Source: Chloroflexota bacterium (GTDB lineage Bacteria; Chloroflexota; Limnocylindria; Limnocylindrales; CSP1-4). Taken from it: a stretch of DNA of 9,873 nucleotides. Location of the stretch: contig JAJYGO010000335.1 of assembly GCA_021785115.1 (NCBI GenBank), positions 1-9,873 on the forward strand. The letters are read 5' to 3'. Position numbers and translations under genes: made by a program. This document shows positions 1 through 6,151 of this stretch, one piece after another. Numbering within the stretch: the stretch's first letter is position 1; the number at the start of each line of letters is the position of its first letter. The notes beneath the pieces were generated by a model that worked only from the letters and a program-made list of their open reading frames with translations, did not search any database and had not been told where the DNA came from.

Positions 1-1
1 G

Positions 2-196
2 CGCGTGCTCGCGAACATCGGGCCGCTCGAGGAGGGGTTCGCCGAGGCCTGGCCAGGGCGGTTGGCCGACCTGACCGCGGCGTACGACGCAGCCGAGGAC
101 CGAGCCCCACTGGTCGGGTGGGCTGGCTGGGCAGTTTGGCGCGCCAGGCGCAACCTCGAGAAGGGCCTCACGGCGTACGCCGTCGACCGGAGATGA
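2..196 (+). CDS. 3' end of an unidentified operon gene (partial)
   Basis: The frame is open to the left edge, so this is probably the C-terminal ~64 residues of a longer protein; a GTG at 5 would give a 63-aa peptide but has no visible ribosome site. The tail is acidic then basic, with a tryptophan-rich stretch (LVGWAGWAVW) that could be an amphipathic or membrane-associated helix but is too short to call a transmembrane segment. I recognise no family. Its TGA overlaps the ATG of the QueC-like gene (ATGA, 193-196), so it is translationally coupled to the defence operon and probably belongs to it. In a type IV CBASS this slot could hold an effector, but nothing in the visible residues shows that. 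The upstream sequence is needed to decide. Confidence 0.6.
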   Translation, partial: RVLANIGPLEEGFAEAWPGRLADLTAAYDAAEDRAPLVGWAGWAVWRARRNLEKGLTAYAVDRR

Positions 197-741
197 CGAG
201 AACTTTGGTCCTGGTGAGCGGCGGTCTCGATTCGACCGCAGCCACGGCGCTGCTGATGAGGAGGTCACCGCCCGAGCTGCTGTTCATTGACTTCGGACAA
301 CTGTCGCGGATCAGGGAGTGGGAGGCAGCGCAGCGCATTGCCGAGCGGTATGCGCTGCAGATCGAGCGGCTCGACCTCGGCTGCCCCTTTGGTGGTCGCG
401 ATGACCTGCCCGGCAGGAACGGCTGGCTGGTCATGAGCGCCCTGCTCGCAAAGTGGCCGTTCGTCGGCACCATCGTGTTGGGCATTCACGCCGGCTCGAG
501 GTACCCCGATTGCTCGCCGACGTTCATCAGCGGGATGCAGTCCGCCCTCGACCTATACACGCGAGGCACCGTTCGGGTGCTGGCCCCCTTCCTCGAGTGG
601 ACAAAGGGAGAAATCGTCGCGTTCGCGGAGACATCCGGGGTGCCGGTCCACCTCACCTACAGTTGCGAGCTCGGGCGGGACCAGCCTTGCGGACAGTGTC
701 TCTCCTGTGGCGACGTGGAGGCGCGACTTGCTCGCGCGTAG
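193..741 (+). CDS. cap9: QueC-like enzyme of type IV CBASS (Cap9-type)
   Basis: This 182-aa protein belongs to the QueC (7-cyano-7-deazaguanine synthase) family of N-type ATP pyrophosphatases. Canonical QueC adenylates 7-carboxy-7-deazaguanine and converts it to preQ0. Seen here: the PP-loop SGGLDS at residues 9-14 for ATP binding, the family motif PGRN at 73-76, YPDC at 104-107, and a zinc site C158-x7-C166-x2-C169-x2-C172. All catalytic landmarks are intact, yet the protein is shorter than housekeeping QueC (about 220 aa). The ATG at 193 is preferred because it puts the PP-loop at the usual distance from the N-terminus and forms ATGA with the upstream stop; upstream GTG at 118 would overlap that gene by 79 nt. 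No QueD, QueE or FolE is nearby, and a TGT, a CD-NTase and an OGG-like gene follow, so a CBASS role is inferred rather than queuosine synthesis. I recall recent reports that CBASS QueC homologues attach the deazaguanine to protein N-termini; that is not shown here. Confidence 0.9.
   Translation: MTRTLVLVSGGLDSTAATALLMRRSPPELLFIDFGQLSRIREWEAAQRIAERYALQIERLDLGCPFGGRDDLPGRNGWLVMSALLAKWPFVGTIVLGIHAGSRYPDCSPTFISGMQSALDLYTRGTVRVLAPFLEWTKGEIVAFAETSGVPVHLTYSCELGRDQPCGQCLSCGDVEARLARA
717..721 (+). promoter_or_regulatory. Shine-Dalgarno for the TGT-like gene
   Basis: GGAGG lies 6 nt before TTG 728, inside the 3' end of the QueC-like gene. It is the reason for preferring the TTG start over GTG 707, which has no purine-rich site upstream. 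Confidence 0.6.
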
Positions 742-1747
742 GAGCTGGCTGAGGTTCGCCGACGGCACCGAGGTGCGGACCCCGTTGCTCGTGCCCTCCT
801 TCACGAGCCGCGGCTTCGGCACCAAGAGGGGTCGATCCAACATCCGGGACTACCTCAGGTATGCCGAGACATTCCTGCACGACTCGGCGCTCATAAGCGC
901 CTACGACCTCCACTACGGACACCTCCCGGCGGTGTCTGCAATCGGCAGGTACCCGGCCAAGCTTCCCTACTCTGCGCCCACCGTCCTCTTCATCGACAGC
1001 GGCACATACGAGAGCCGATCCGATGTGGACGCGCTCGAAGGGCGGCTGGTCGCTGACCAAGCGCGGCCGTGGAACCCAACCCTGCACGCCAAGACGGTCG
1101 AAACGCTCGTGCACGAACGGCTCCCGGTCGTCATGGTGAACTACGACAGGTGCGAGCCGATGCCCCGTCAGATTGCTCGAGCACGACAGACGCGGGAGCG
1201 CTTTCCGACCTTCGTCCACGACTTCCTCATCAAGCCAGAGCGGCGTCGCGAGGCCATCACCGCGGATCGCGTCCTTGAGTCCTCGGTGGACCTAGTGGGC
1301 TTCGGTGTAATTGGCTTCACGGAGAAGGAGCTGGGGTCGACATTGCTCGACCGGCTCAAGAGCTTGGCGAGGATCCGCCAAGGGCTCGATGGCGCGGGCG
1401 TTCTCGCACCCATCCATGTGTTCGGAAGCCTCGATCCACTTCTGAGCCCCCTGTACTTCCTCGCGGGAGCCGAGATCTTCGACGGCCCAGCGTGGCTCTA
1501 CCTCGCCGCAAACGAAAGCCTGTGGATCTACGGCGACGAGCGAACCGCCCTCCTTCGTCAGTGGACCTTCCACGACCGGCAGCGTTGGGCAACCCGCCTG
1601 CAGAGCAATCTGGCGAGCCTGGAGGACCTGCAAGCGGGCCTCGCTCGCTTCCTTGCCTCGGCGGGCGCTGACTGGGCCTCGCTTGGGAGGCACCATGATC
1701 TGTTTCGCGAGGCCTTCGAACACCTCATGAGCGAGTTGGAGGCATAA
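728..1747 (+). CDS. cap10: TGT-fold transglycosylase-like protein of type IV CBASS (Cap10-type)
   Basis: This 339-aa protein resembles the tRNA-guanine transglycosylase (TGT) TIM barrel, whose members exchange a guanine base for a 7-deazaguanine. Seen here: FIDSGTYE at residues 88-95, matching the TGT base-pocket segment with its Asp (D90); VNYDRCEP near 137-144; and HVFGSLDP followed by EIFDGPAW (D252), which matches the TGT glycine-rich segment and the region of the nucleophilic Asp. The family's C-terminal zinc site is absent: the whole protein has one cysteine (C142). The enzyme is therefore either a divergent transglycosylase or one repurposed for another substrate. TTG 728 is chosen for its GGAGG site; GTG 707 would add 7 residues. 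It overlaps the QueC-like gene by 14 nt and ends 2 nt before the nucleotidyltransferase, so it sits inside a tight operon. DpdA-type DNA modification is the main alternative, but the neighbours favour CBASS. Confidence 0.82.
   Translation: MLARRSWLRFADGTEVRTPLLVPSFTSRGFGTKRGRSNIRDYLRYAETFLHDSALISAYDLHYGHLPAVSAIGRYPAKLPYSAPTVLFIDSGTYESRSDVDALEGRLVADQARPWNPTLHAKTVETLVHERLPVVMVNYDRCEPMPRQIARARQTRERFPTFVHDFLIKPERRREAITADRVLESSVDLVGFGVIGFTEKELGSTLLDRLKSLARIRQGLDGAGVLAPIHVFGSLDPLLSPLYFLAGAEIFDGPAWLYLAANESLWIYGDERTALLRQWTFHDRQRWATRLQSNLASLEDLQAGLARFLASAGADWASLGRHHDLFREAFEHLMSELEA
1738..1742 (+). promoter_or_regulatory. Shine-Dalgarno for the CD-NTase gene
   Basis: GGAGG within the last codons of the TGT-like gene lies 7 nt before GTG 1750. 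It fixes the start and so the unusual Gly/Ser-rich N-terminus of the nucleotidyltransferase. Confidence 0.75.
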
Positions 1748-1749
1748 GC

Positions 1750-2673
1750 GTGTCCGGTAGTGGTGGTTCGTCCCTAAGCGGTCGCGACATCGAGGATCTG
1801 CGGCAAGCGGCGCTCGACCAGGCCACGAGCGCCGAGACGGTCGCTGAGATCAACCACCTTCTTGATGGCTTCCTGAGTCGCGTCGACCAGCGCGACGTGG
1901 ACAAAGTGCGGTCGGCTCTCGATCTGCTGCAGGAGGTGATCGAGGACCTGCTGGAGGACGAGGTCCGACTCATTTTCGGGGGCTCGGTCGCCAAGCACAC
2001 GTACGTTGACGGGCTCAGCGACGTGGACGCACTGGTCGTCCTCAATGCCGATCTGTTCAGCGAGGAGGTGCCGAGCGGGCTGGTCAGGGATTTCGCGACA
2101 GCACTCCGGGAACGTCTCGGCGCGGAGATCGAGGACGTGACGGGTGGCCGAATGGCGGTGACGGTGCGGTTCCGGGACGGCACCGAGGTTGATCTGCTGC
2201 CAGCCATCCGGCGCGGCGACCACGTCGCCATCGCCAGTGAGGACGGGACCCAGTGGGCGGACATCCGTCCGGCTCGATTCGCTCGCAAGCTCCAGACCGT
2301 CAACGAGCACCTGAACGGGCGGCTCTTCAAGACGATCAAGCTCGCGAAGTCGATCCTGTCCGCCCTGCCGGCGACTCGCCAGTTGACCGGATACCACATC
2401 GAGAGTCTGGCGATCGAGGCCTTCGAGGGCTACCAGGGCGGCCAGTCGTCGCGAGAACTCCTGCAGCACTTCGTCCGTCAGGCCGAGCGCCTAGTGAAGT
2501 CGCCAATTCGGGACTCGACCGGCCAGTCCGTTCATGTGGACGACTACCTAGGGGCGGCGAACAGCGTGGAGCGGAGGCTCCGGGCGGACTCCCTCGGCAA
2601 GCTTTCACGCCGGCTGGACACGGCGACGACCGTGACCCAGTGGAAGCGGATCATCGAGGACGTCGAGCTGTGA
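1750..2673 (+). CDS. CD-NTase-type nucleotidyltransferase (CBASS cyclase)
   Basis: This 307-aa protein has a cGAS/DncV-like nucleotidyltransferase core: GGS at 77-79, the metal-binding pair D91-V-D93, and the third acidic residue D148 in EVDLLPA. The catalytic triad is complete, so it should be active. CD-NTases are activated in phage infection and join NTPs into cyclic di- or trinucleotides or linear products that switch on an effector; which product is made here cannot be read from sequence. The C-terminal half (about 180-307) is helical, with IKLAKSIL and GYHIESLAIEAF typical of the OAS-like helical domain. The first 11 residues, MSGSGGSSLSG, form a flexible Gly/Ser tail ahead of the first helix, worth noting beside a QueC-like enzyme. 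The GTG start is fixed by the GGAGG site 7 nt upstream. Its TGA overlaps the GTG of the HhH gene (2670-2673). A housekeeping nucleotidyltransferase is unlikely given the neighbours. Confidence 0.9.
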   Translation: MSGSGGSSLSGRDIEDLRQAALDQATSAETVAEINHLLDGFLSRVDQRDVDKVRSALDLLQEVIEDLLEDEVRLIFGGSVAKHTYVDGLSDVDALVVLNADLFSEEVPSGLVRDFATALRERLGAEIEDVTGGRMAVTVRFRDGTEVDLLPAIRRGDHVAIASEDGTQWADIRPARFARKLQTVNEHLNGRLFKTIKLAKSILSALPATRQLTGYHIESLAIEAFEGYQGGQSSRELLQHFVRQAERLVKSPIRDSTGQSVHVDDYLGAANSVERRLRADSLGKLSRRLDTATTVTQWKRIIEDVEL

Positions 2674-3317
2674 CCGTCGACGACGGATGGCTACTCGACT
2701 ACTACCTCTCTGCGAAGGAGTCGTTGATCGAGTCCGGCTATGCGCGGGAAATCGACGGAGTCGACTGGCTTCGTCGTGACCTGATGTCCGAATCGGACTT
2801 CCTGCGCGAGGCGGCATGGGTCGTGCTCTGCTCGGGATTCAGGGCGAGAGTCGTCGCCCGCGCCTTCGGCGCCGTCTCTGACGCCTTCCTCCGCTGGGAG
2901 TCCGCTGGCGCGATCGCCCAACAGGGCGACGCGTGCGTCCAAGCCGCAAGGCACGCGTTCGCGAATGATCGGAAGCTCCGGAACATCGTGAGGATCGCGG
3001 AGCGGGTGGCGGCCATCGGAGCCGACGGGATCCGGTCAATGGATGATGCGACTCTTCTCGGATTCTGCGCTGGCCTTCCCGGGATTGGACCTATCACTGC
3101 GCGGCATCTGGCAAGGAACGTCGGGGCAAACGTGGCGAAGCCGGATCGTCACCTCGTCCGCATCGCCGGAATCTGCGGTTTCGGTGACGTCGACAACCTG
3201 TGCTCGGCCGTCTCGCGGCTGTCGGGGGACCGCGTCGCAGTAGTCGACGCGGTCCTCTGGCGCAATGCAGTAGTCAGCGGGTATCCCGACCTCGTCCCCG
3301 CAGCGAGCGCAGCGTAG
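2670..3317 (+). CDS. cap11: OGG/HhH DNA-glycosylase-like protein of type IV CBASS (Cap11-type)
   Basis: This 215-aa, mostly helical protein carries the helix-hairpin-helix of the OGG/Nth superfamily: GLPGIGPITARHLARNVG from residue 135, followed by KPDRHLVRIA with the conserved Asp at 159. In OGG1 the hairpin (LPGVGTK) supplies the Schiff-base lysine two residues after the last glycine; here that position is Ile142, so AP-lyase chemistry of the OGG1 type is not expected, although the catalytic Asp is kept and a monofunctional glycosylase or plain DNA-binding role remains possible. The first ~60 residues have no recognised motif. The start is GTG 2670, giving GTGA with the cyclase stop, and GAGGA lies about 9 nt upstream. 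Much longer upstream readings in this frame are the cyclase's shadow. OGG-like proteins are known accessories of type IV CBASS; their task is not established from this sequence. Confidence 0.85.
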   Translation: MTVDDGWLLDYYLSAKESLIESGYAREIDGVDWLRRDLMSESDFLREAAWVVLCSGFRARVVARAFGAVSDAFLRWESAGAIAQQGDACVQAARHAFANDRKLRNIVRIAERVAAIGADGIRSMDDATLLGFCAGLPGIGPITARHLARNVGANVAKPDRHLVRIAGICGFGDVDNLCSAVSRLSGDRVAVVDAVLWRNAVVSGYPDLVPAASAA

Positions 3318-3360
3318 GTCGGCGCCTCGATGCCCGGATCGGCCGCACGGTTCGTTTGAC

Positions 3361-4158
3361 GTGACCGAGCCTACGCCTACGCAGCGGGTCGCTCTGATCT
3401 TCGAGGTTGAGACGGCGGCGAACCTCATCCGCGCCGGGTTGGCCGAGCTCGGGCTGATCGACGGAGCGAATCGGTTCTACCGGCTTCCGATGACGCTCCT
3501 CGGCCAGGGCCTCGAGCGCCTCATGAAGGTCACGATCGCCCTTGAGCAACTCGAGTCCGTTGGCGCCCTGCCGACATCGGCTTGGATGAAGAGCGGCTTC
3601 GGCCACGACCTCGGCAAGCTGGCGTCGGCGTGCACGGCCATCGTCGCCCGGCCCGGATACGTGGCGAGCCGGCCGGCGGCCGCCGAGGACGCGGTGTTCC
3701 TGACGTCCGATCCCGACCTTCCCTCGGCGCTCGCTGCCGTTCAGGGCTACGCCGAACGCGAACGGTACGCCGACCTCGATCGGTTCCTTGATCCAGCCGC
3801 GACGACGCCGGACCCAGGCGCTCGGCTCGACGAGTTCGAGTGGGCGATCCTGAGGCGCCATCCGGAATGGGAGGCGCGTCTCGGCGCGAGCGACTTCTCC
3901 GGCTTCTACCCGGTCATGGTCGGCGAGCTGATGACGACCTTCCAGCGATTCGCCCGAGCAGTATCGCGCTTGTTCGTCTGGGGGCCGCTGGGCGAGCTCG
4001 GCCAGGCGGCCTCGGGCCCCCTCTCCCCGCTCTTGACGGCACGCGACGGCTACCTCCATCAGCTGCCGAAGAAATGGATGATTCCGGACGCCAGCCGTGG
4101 CATCGCCCGGATGGGCCCTCTCCGGCTGGAGGAGTGGCCACGCGGTAAGCGCCAGTAA
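3361..4158 (+). CDS. Helical protein with an Rx4H HEPN-like motif, candidate effector
   Basis: I do not recognise the family of this 265-aa protein. It looks all-helical, with no transmembrane segment or signal peptide. The segment YRLPMTLLGQGLERLMKV (from residue 40) followed by GHDLGKL (81-87) resembles the N-terminal helices of HEPN-type proteins. Near the C-terminus, RDGYLH (R228 to H233) fits the Rx4-6H ribonuclease signature of HEPN toxins, including the polar residue after the Arg. HDLGK also recalls HD phosphohydrolases, but no other HD metal ligands follow. It lies 43 nt after the HhH gene on the same strand, so probably the same transcript, and is the last gene before the convergent recombinase. 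By position and motif it is the best effector candidate here: a ribonuclease that the CBASS signal could activate. That role is inference. GTG 3361 is the first start in frame and has no clear ribosome site. Confidence 0.75.
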   Translation: MTEPTPTQRVALIFEVETAANLIRAGLAELGLIDGANRFYRLPMTLLGQGLERLMKVTIALEQLESVGALPTSAWMKSGFGHDLGKLASACTAIVARPGYVASRPAAAEDAVFLTSDPDLPSALAAVQGYAERERYADLDRFLDPAATTPDPGARLDEFEWAILRRHPEWEARLGASDFSGFYPVMVGELMTTFQRFARAVSRLFVWGPLGELGQAASGPLSPLLTARDGYLHQLPKKWMIPDASRGIARMGPLRLEEWPRGKRQ

Positions 4159-4239
4159 CGCCGCTCACCTGGGGGAGACGCGAGCACAACCGGACTTGGC
4201 ACATTTCGGATCTGTCGAGAACCGGGTCCATCCGGCGGA
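4159..4239 (+). other. Convergent intergenic gap, probable element/host junction zone
   Basis: 81 nt between the + strand defence operon and the - strand recombinase. It is visibly poorer in GC than either side: in 4201-4260 I count 26 A/T of 60. I found no strong terminator hairpin with a T-run. The gap is a reasonable place for an attachment-site remnant, because serine recombinase genes usually sit beside their att site. Confidence 0.4.
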
Positions 4240-5775
4240 TCATCCTCTGCTCAGCCGAATCTCCCCGACGCTGAGGTCGTTATGGGAGGCGCAAACCCTC
4301 TCGCCCCGACCAGATCGACCAATCGAGATTGATTGGTCCCCAGCCCCGAAGGCTGCATCCCATCCGTGGGCCTTCGCGCGGGCCGTTAGCGTGAACGTGA
4401 AGTCGCTCGCCCCCAGGACGTCGATCCGCTCGAACACGGCCTCCGCGATGGCGTGGCGCCCGGCGTCTGAGGTCTTCGCCCACAGCTCCGGCAGCGACTC
4501 GAGGTAGGCGCGGGCCTCCGCCGCCGTCGGGACGCGCGAGGGGCGGACCACCGCCGCCTCGGCCTCGGCGTCGAGGCGGGCCATCGACGCCTCGAGCCTT
4601 CCGAGGTCGCGGTCCTTGGCGAACTGCAAGGCGGCCCGCTCGCGCTCGCGCCTGATGCGCGCCTGAAGGAGCGCGTCGGCCCCATCTGACTCCGGCCTCG
4701 TGGCCTCGGCGACCGCGCCAGCCCTCAGCCGGGCGGAGACGGCGACGCGCCCGAGGGCGAGCCCGATCGCTTCCTCGTAGACCTCGACCTTGTATGACTC
4801 GCCCTTGACGCGGTGGTCGAGGTTCGTCCTGGCGTTGCGCCGGTGGCGCCGGGGGGCGGCGGCCTTGAAGGTGGGGCAGGCATCGATGTGGCGGTAACGC
4901 CCGACGTGCCCCGTCAGGCGGCGGCCGCAGGCGGCACACGCCAGCAGGCCGCCCAGCGCGTACTGCCGGCGGTTGACCGACCCGCGGTGCCTGCGGCTGT
5001 ACCGGGCCCGGAGCTCCTGCACGTGGTCCCAGGTGGCGAGGTCGACGAGCGCGCCGAGGGCGGACGGCTCGCCCGACCAGAGGCGGCCGATGTAGAACGG
5101 GTTCGTGAGGACCTCGGCGACGTGCTTGAGCGCGAGGCCCGTCGCCTTGCCCACCTCGCGGTCGGTCCTGCCCGCGGCCGCGAGCTCGTAGACGCGGCGG
5201 ACCAGGGCGAGCGACGGCTCGTCGACCTCGATGGTGCGCCCGCGGCGGACCGTCCCGAGCGGTGCCTTGTTGCCGCCCGGGACGCCGGTGCGCCGCCGCT
5301 TGGCGGCGTATCCCTCCCCGATCCGCTTGGCGAGCCGGCGGCTGTAGGCCTCGGCCTCGACCGCCTCGCGCGCCCAGCGCTCCCACTCGTCCTCGTCGGA
5401 GGACAGGACCCGCTCGTCGGCGAACAGGATCACCGCGCCCCTCGCGTGGAGGTCGTGGCGGGCGTTGACCGCCGTCCGGAGGTCGCGGGCGAAGCGGCTG
5501 ACGTACCCGACCACCAGCACGTCCCACTCCCGCCCCGCGCCGTCGAGCATCTCGGCCCACTGGCCAGTGGCGGCGATCGTCCGCCCGGAGTGCGCGACCT
5601 GCCACGCGGCGCCCGTGTCGACGAGGCCCCAGCGCTCGATGGCGCGCGCCTGCTGCTCGGCCTGGGCGTCGGGCCCGAAGTTGTCCGCCTGGCCCGCGGT
5701 CGACTCGCGGATCCAGCGCGCGGCGCGGCGGCCGCGGAGGTCCTCGAGCGATCGGGGCAGGGCGCGGGCGGTCAC
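4240..5775 (-). CDS. Large serine recombinase (phage-type integrase)
   Basis: This 511-aa protein is a large serine recombinase that would integrate or excise the element between att sites. Domains in order: resolvase catalytic domain at about 17-150 with the nucleophile in WIREST (S25) and the arginine motif SRFARD (93-98); a recombinase domain at about 150-250 with the typical NPFYIGRL (225-232); a zinc-ribbon segment with C280-x2-C283 and C300, only three cysteines, so His may complete it; and a charged coiled-coil stretch at about 362-408. The GTG start overlaps the stop of the 57-aa gene (GTGA, 5772-5775). The last ~32 residues, from D480 (4338), change character: Ser-rich, lower GC, and beginning exactly at an inverted repeat. 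They may be read from flanking DNA past the att junction. It is the last gene of the - strand operon. Confidence 0.93.
   Translation of the reverse strand: MTARALPRSLEDLRGRRAARWIRESTAGQADNFGPDAQAEQQARAIERWGLVDTGAAWQVAHSGRTIAATGQWAEMLDGAGREWDVLVVGYVSRFARDLRTAVNARHDLHARGAVILFADERVLSSDEDEWERWAREAVEAEAYSRRLAKRIGEGYAAKRRRTGVPGGNKAPLGTVRRGRTIEVDEPSLALVRRVYELAAAGRTDREVGKATGLALKHVAEVLTNPFYIGRLWSGEPSALGALVDLATWDHVQELRARYSRRHRGSVNRRQYALGGLLACAACGRRLTGHVGRYRHIDACPTFKAAAPRRHRRNARTNLDHRVKGESYKVEVYEEAIGLALGRVAVSARLRAGAVAEATRPESDGADALLQARIRRERERAALQFAKDRDLGRLEASMARLDAEAEAAVVRPSRVPTAAEARAYLESLPELWAKTSDAGRHAIAEAVFERIDVLGASDFTFTLTARAKAHGWDAAFGAGDQSISIGRSGRGERVCASHNDLSVGEIRLSRG
4317..4338. repeat. Perfect inverted repeat inside the 3' end of the recombinase gene
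   Basis: GACCAATC and GATTGGTC form 8-bp arms around a 6-nt centre (GAGATT). No T-run follows on either strand, so it does not look like an intrinsic terminator. It coincides with the drop in GC and the change in recombinase protein character. A recombinase site or another protein-binding site is possible. Confidence 0.5.
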
Positions 5776-5945
5776 GCGGCAGTGGCCTCGGGCTTCGTCT
5801 TCACGTCGGACACACTTGCTCTGCCGGGCGGGATGATCAAGGTCAATCGTTCGGACTCCAGCCGCACGGCCTCCCGGATGGCGAACGCCAGCGCGGCCGC
5901 GAGCGGGTCAGTGCGGGGCGGGGCGGAGCGCGGTTCGTCTGTCAT
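5772..5945 (-). CDS. 57-aa protein upstream of the integrase
   Basis: Small protein bracketed by two 4-nt overlaps: its ATG overlaps the stop of the LuxR-type HTH gene (ATGA, 5942-5945) and its TGA overlaps the integrase GTG (5772-5775). That precise packing is the main evidence that it is translated. It starts MTDEPRS, then has a predicted helix (PLAAALAFAIREAVRLESERL) running into a hydrophobic strand (LTLIIPP) and a polar tail. I recognise no family. A recombination directionality factor is conceivable for a small protein coupled to a serine integrase, but these factors share little sequence and no motif proves it. The longer reading in this frame, up to 6188, is a shadow of the HTH gene. 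Confidence 0.6.
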   Translation of the reverse strand: MTDEPRSAPPRTDPLAAALAFAIREAVRLESERLTLIIPPGRASVSDVKTKPEATAA

Positions 5946-6151
5946 CGCGCCACGCTCCCCCGCACGACGATCGCGACGGCCTGCGCGGTCGTCCGCGCGT
6001 CGAGCCGCCGCCGCGCCTCGTCGCGGTACGTCCGCACGGTCCACTCGGAGATCCCGAGCCGCGCGGCGATCTCGCCGAGGCCGAGCCCGTCGCCGAGCAG
6101 GAGCAGGACCTGCTCCTGGCGCGGGGAGAGGCCTGCCTGCCGGGTCGTCAC
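5942..6151 (-). CDS. LuxR/GerE-type helix-turn-helix protein
   Basis: A 69-aa protein that is almost wholly a LuxR-type DNA-binding domain: LSPRQEQVLLLLGDGLGLGEIAARLGISEWTVRTYRDEARRRL spans about residues 8-50, with the family's LSPRE-like entry, the recognition helix EWTVRTYRDEA and the following arginine-rich helix. There is no receiver or autoinducer domain, so it is a free-standing regulator or a sigma-factor region 4-like module. GTG 6151 overlaps the resolvase stop (GTGA), and its TGA overlaps the next ATG. Lone LuxR-type domains occur in actinophage early operons; a role in controlling integrase or late expression is an inference. Confidence 0.82.
   Translation of the reverse strand: MTTRQAGLSPRQEQVLLLLGDGLGLGEIAARLGISEWTVRTYRDEARRRLDARTTAQAVAIVVRGSVAR

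Noticed and set aside
193..741. A Qat (QatABCD) defence system based on the QueC-like gene.
   Set aside because: No QatA-type ATPase or TatD-type nuclease is in the operon; the TGT, CD-NTase and HhH partners point to type IV CBASS.
193..3317. A Dpd-type DNA 7-deazaguanine modification cluster.
   Set aside because: A TGT-fold and a QueC-like protein are present, but there are no other dpd genes or preQ0 pathway genes, and a CD-NTase plus OGG-like gene lie in the same operon.
3601..3621. HD phosphohydrolase assignment from the GHDLGKL string.
   Set aside because: Upstream and downstream His/Asp metal ligands of an HD domain are not seen; the string fits a helix in a HEPN-like protein as well.
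4317..4338. Intrinsic terminator for the integrase or CBASS operon.
   Set aside because: There is no T-run after the stem on either strand, the stem is short, and it lies inside coding sequence.
4280..5605. A second long - strand frame inside the integrase gene.
   Set aside because: It is an Arg/Pro/Gly-rich out-of-frame reading; the integrase frame carries every catalytic motif.
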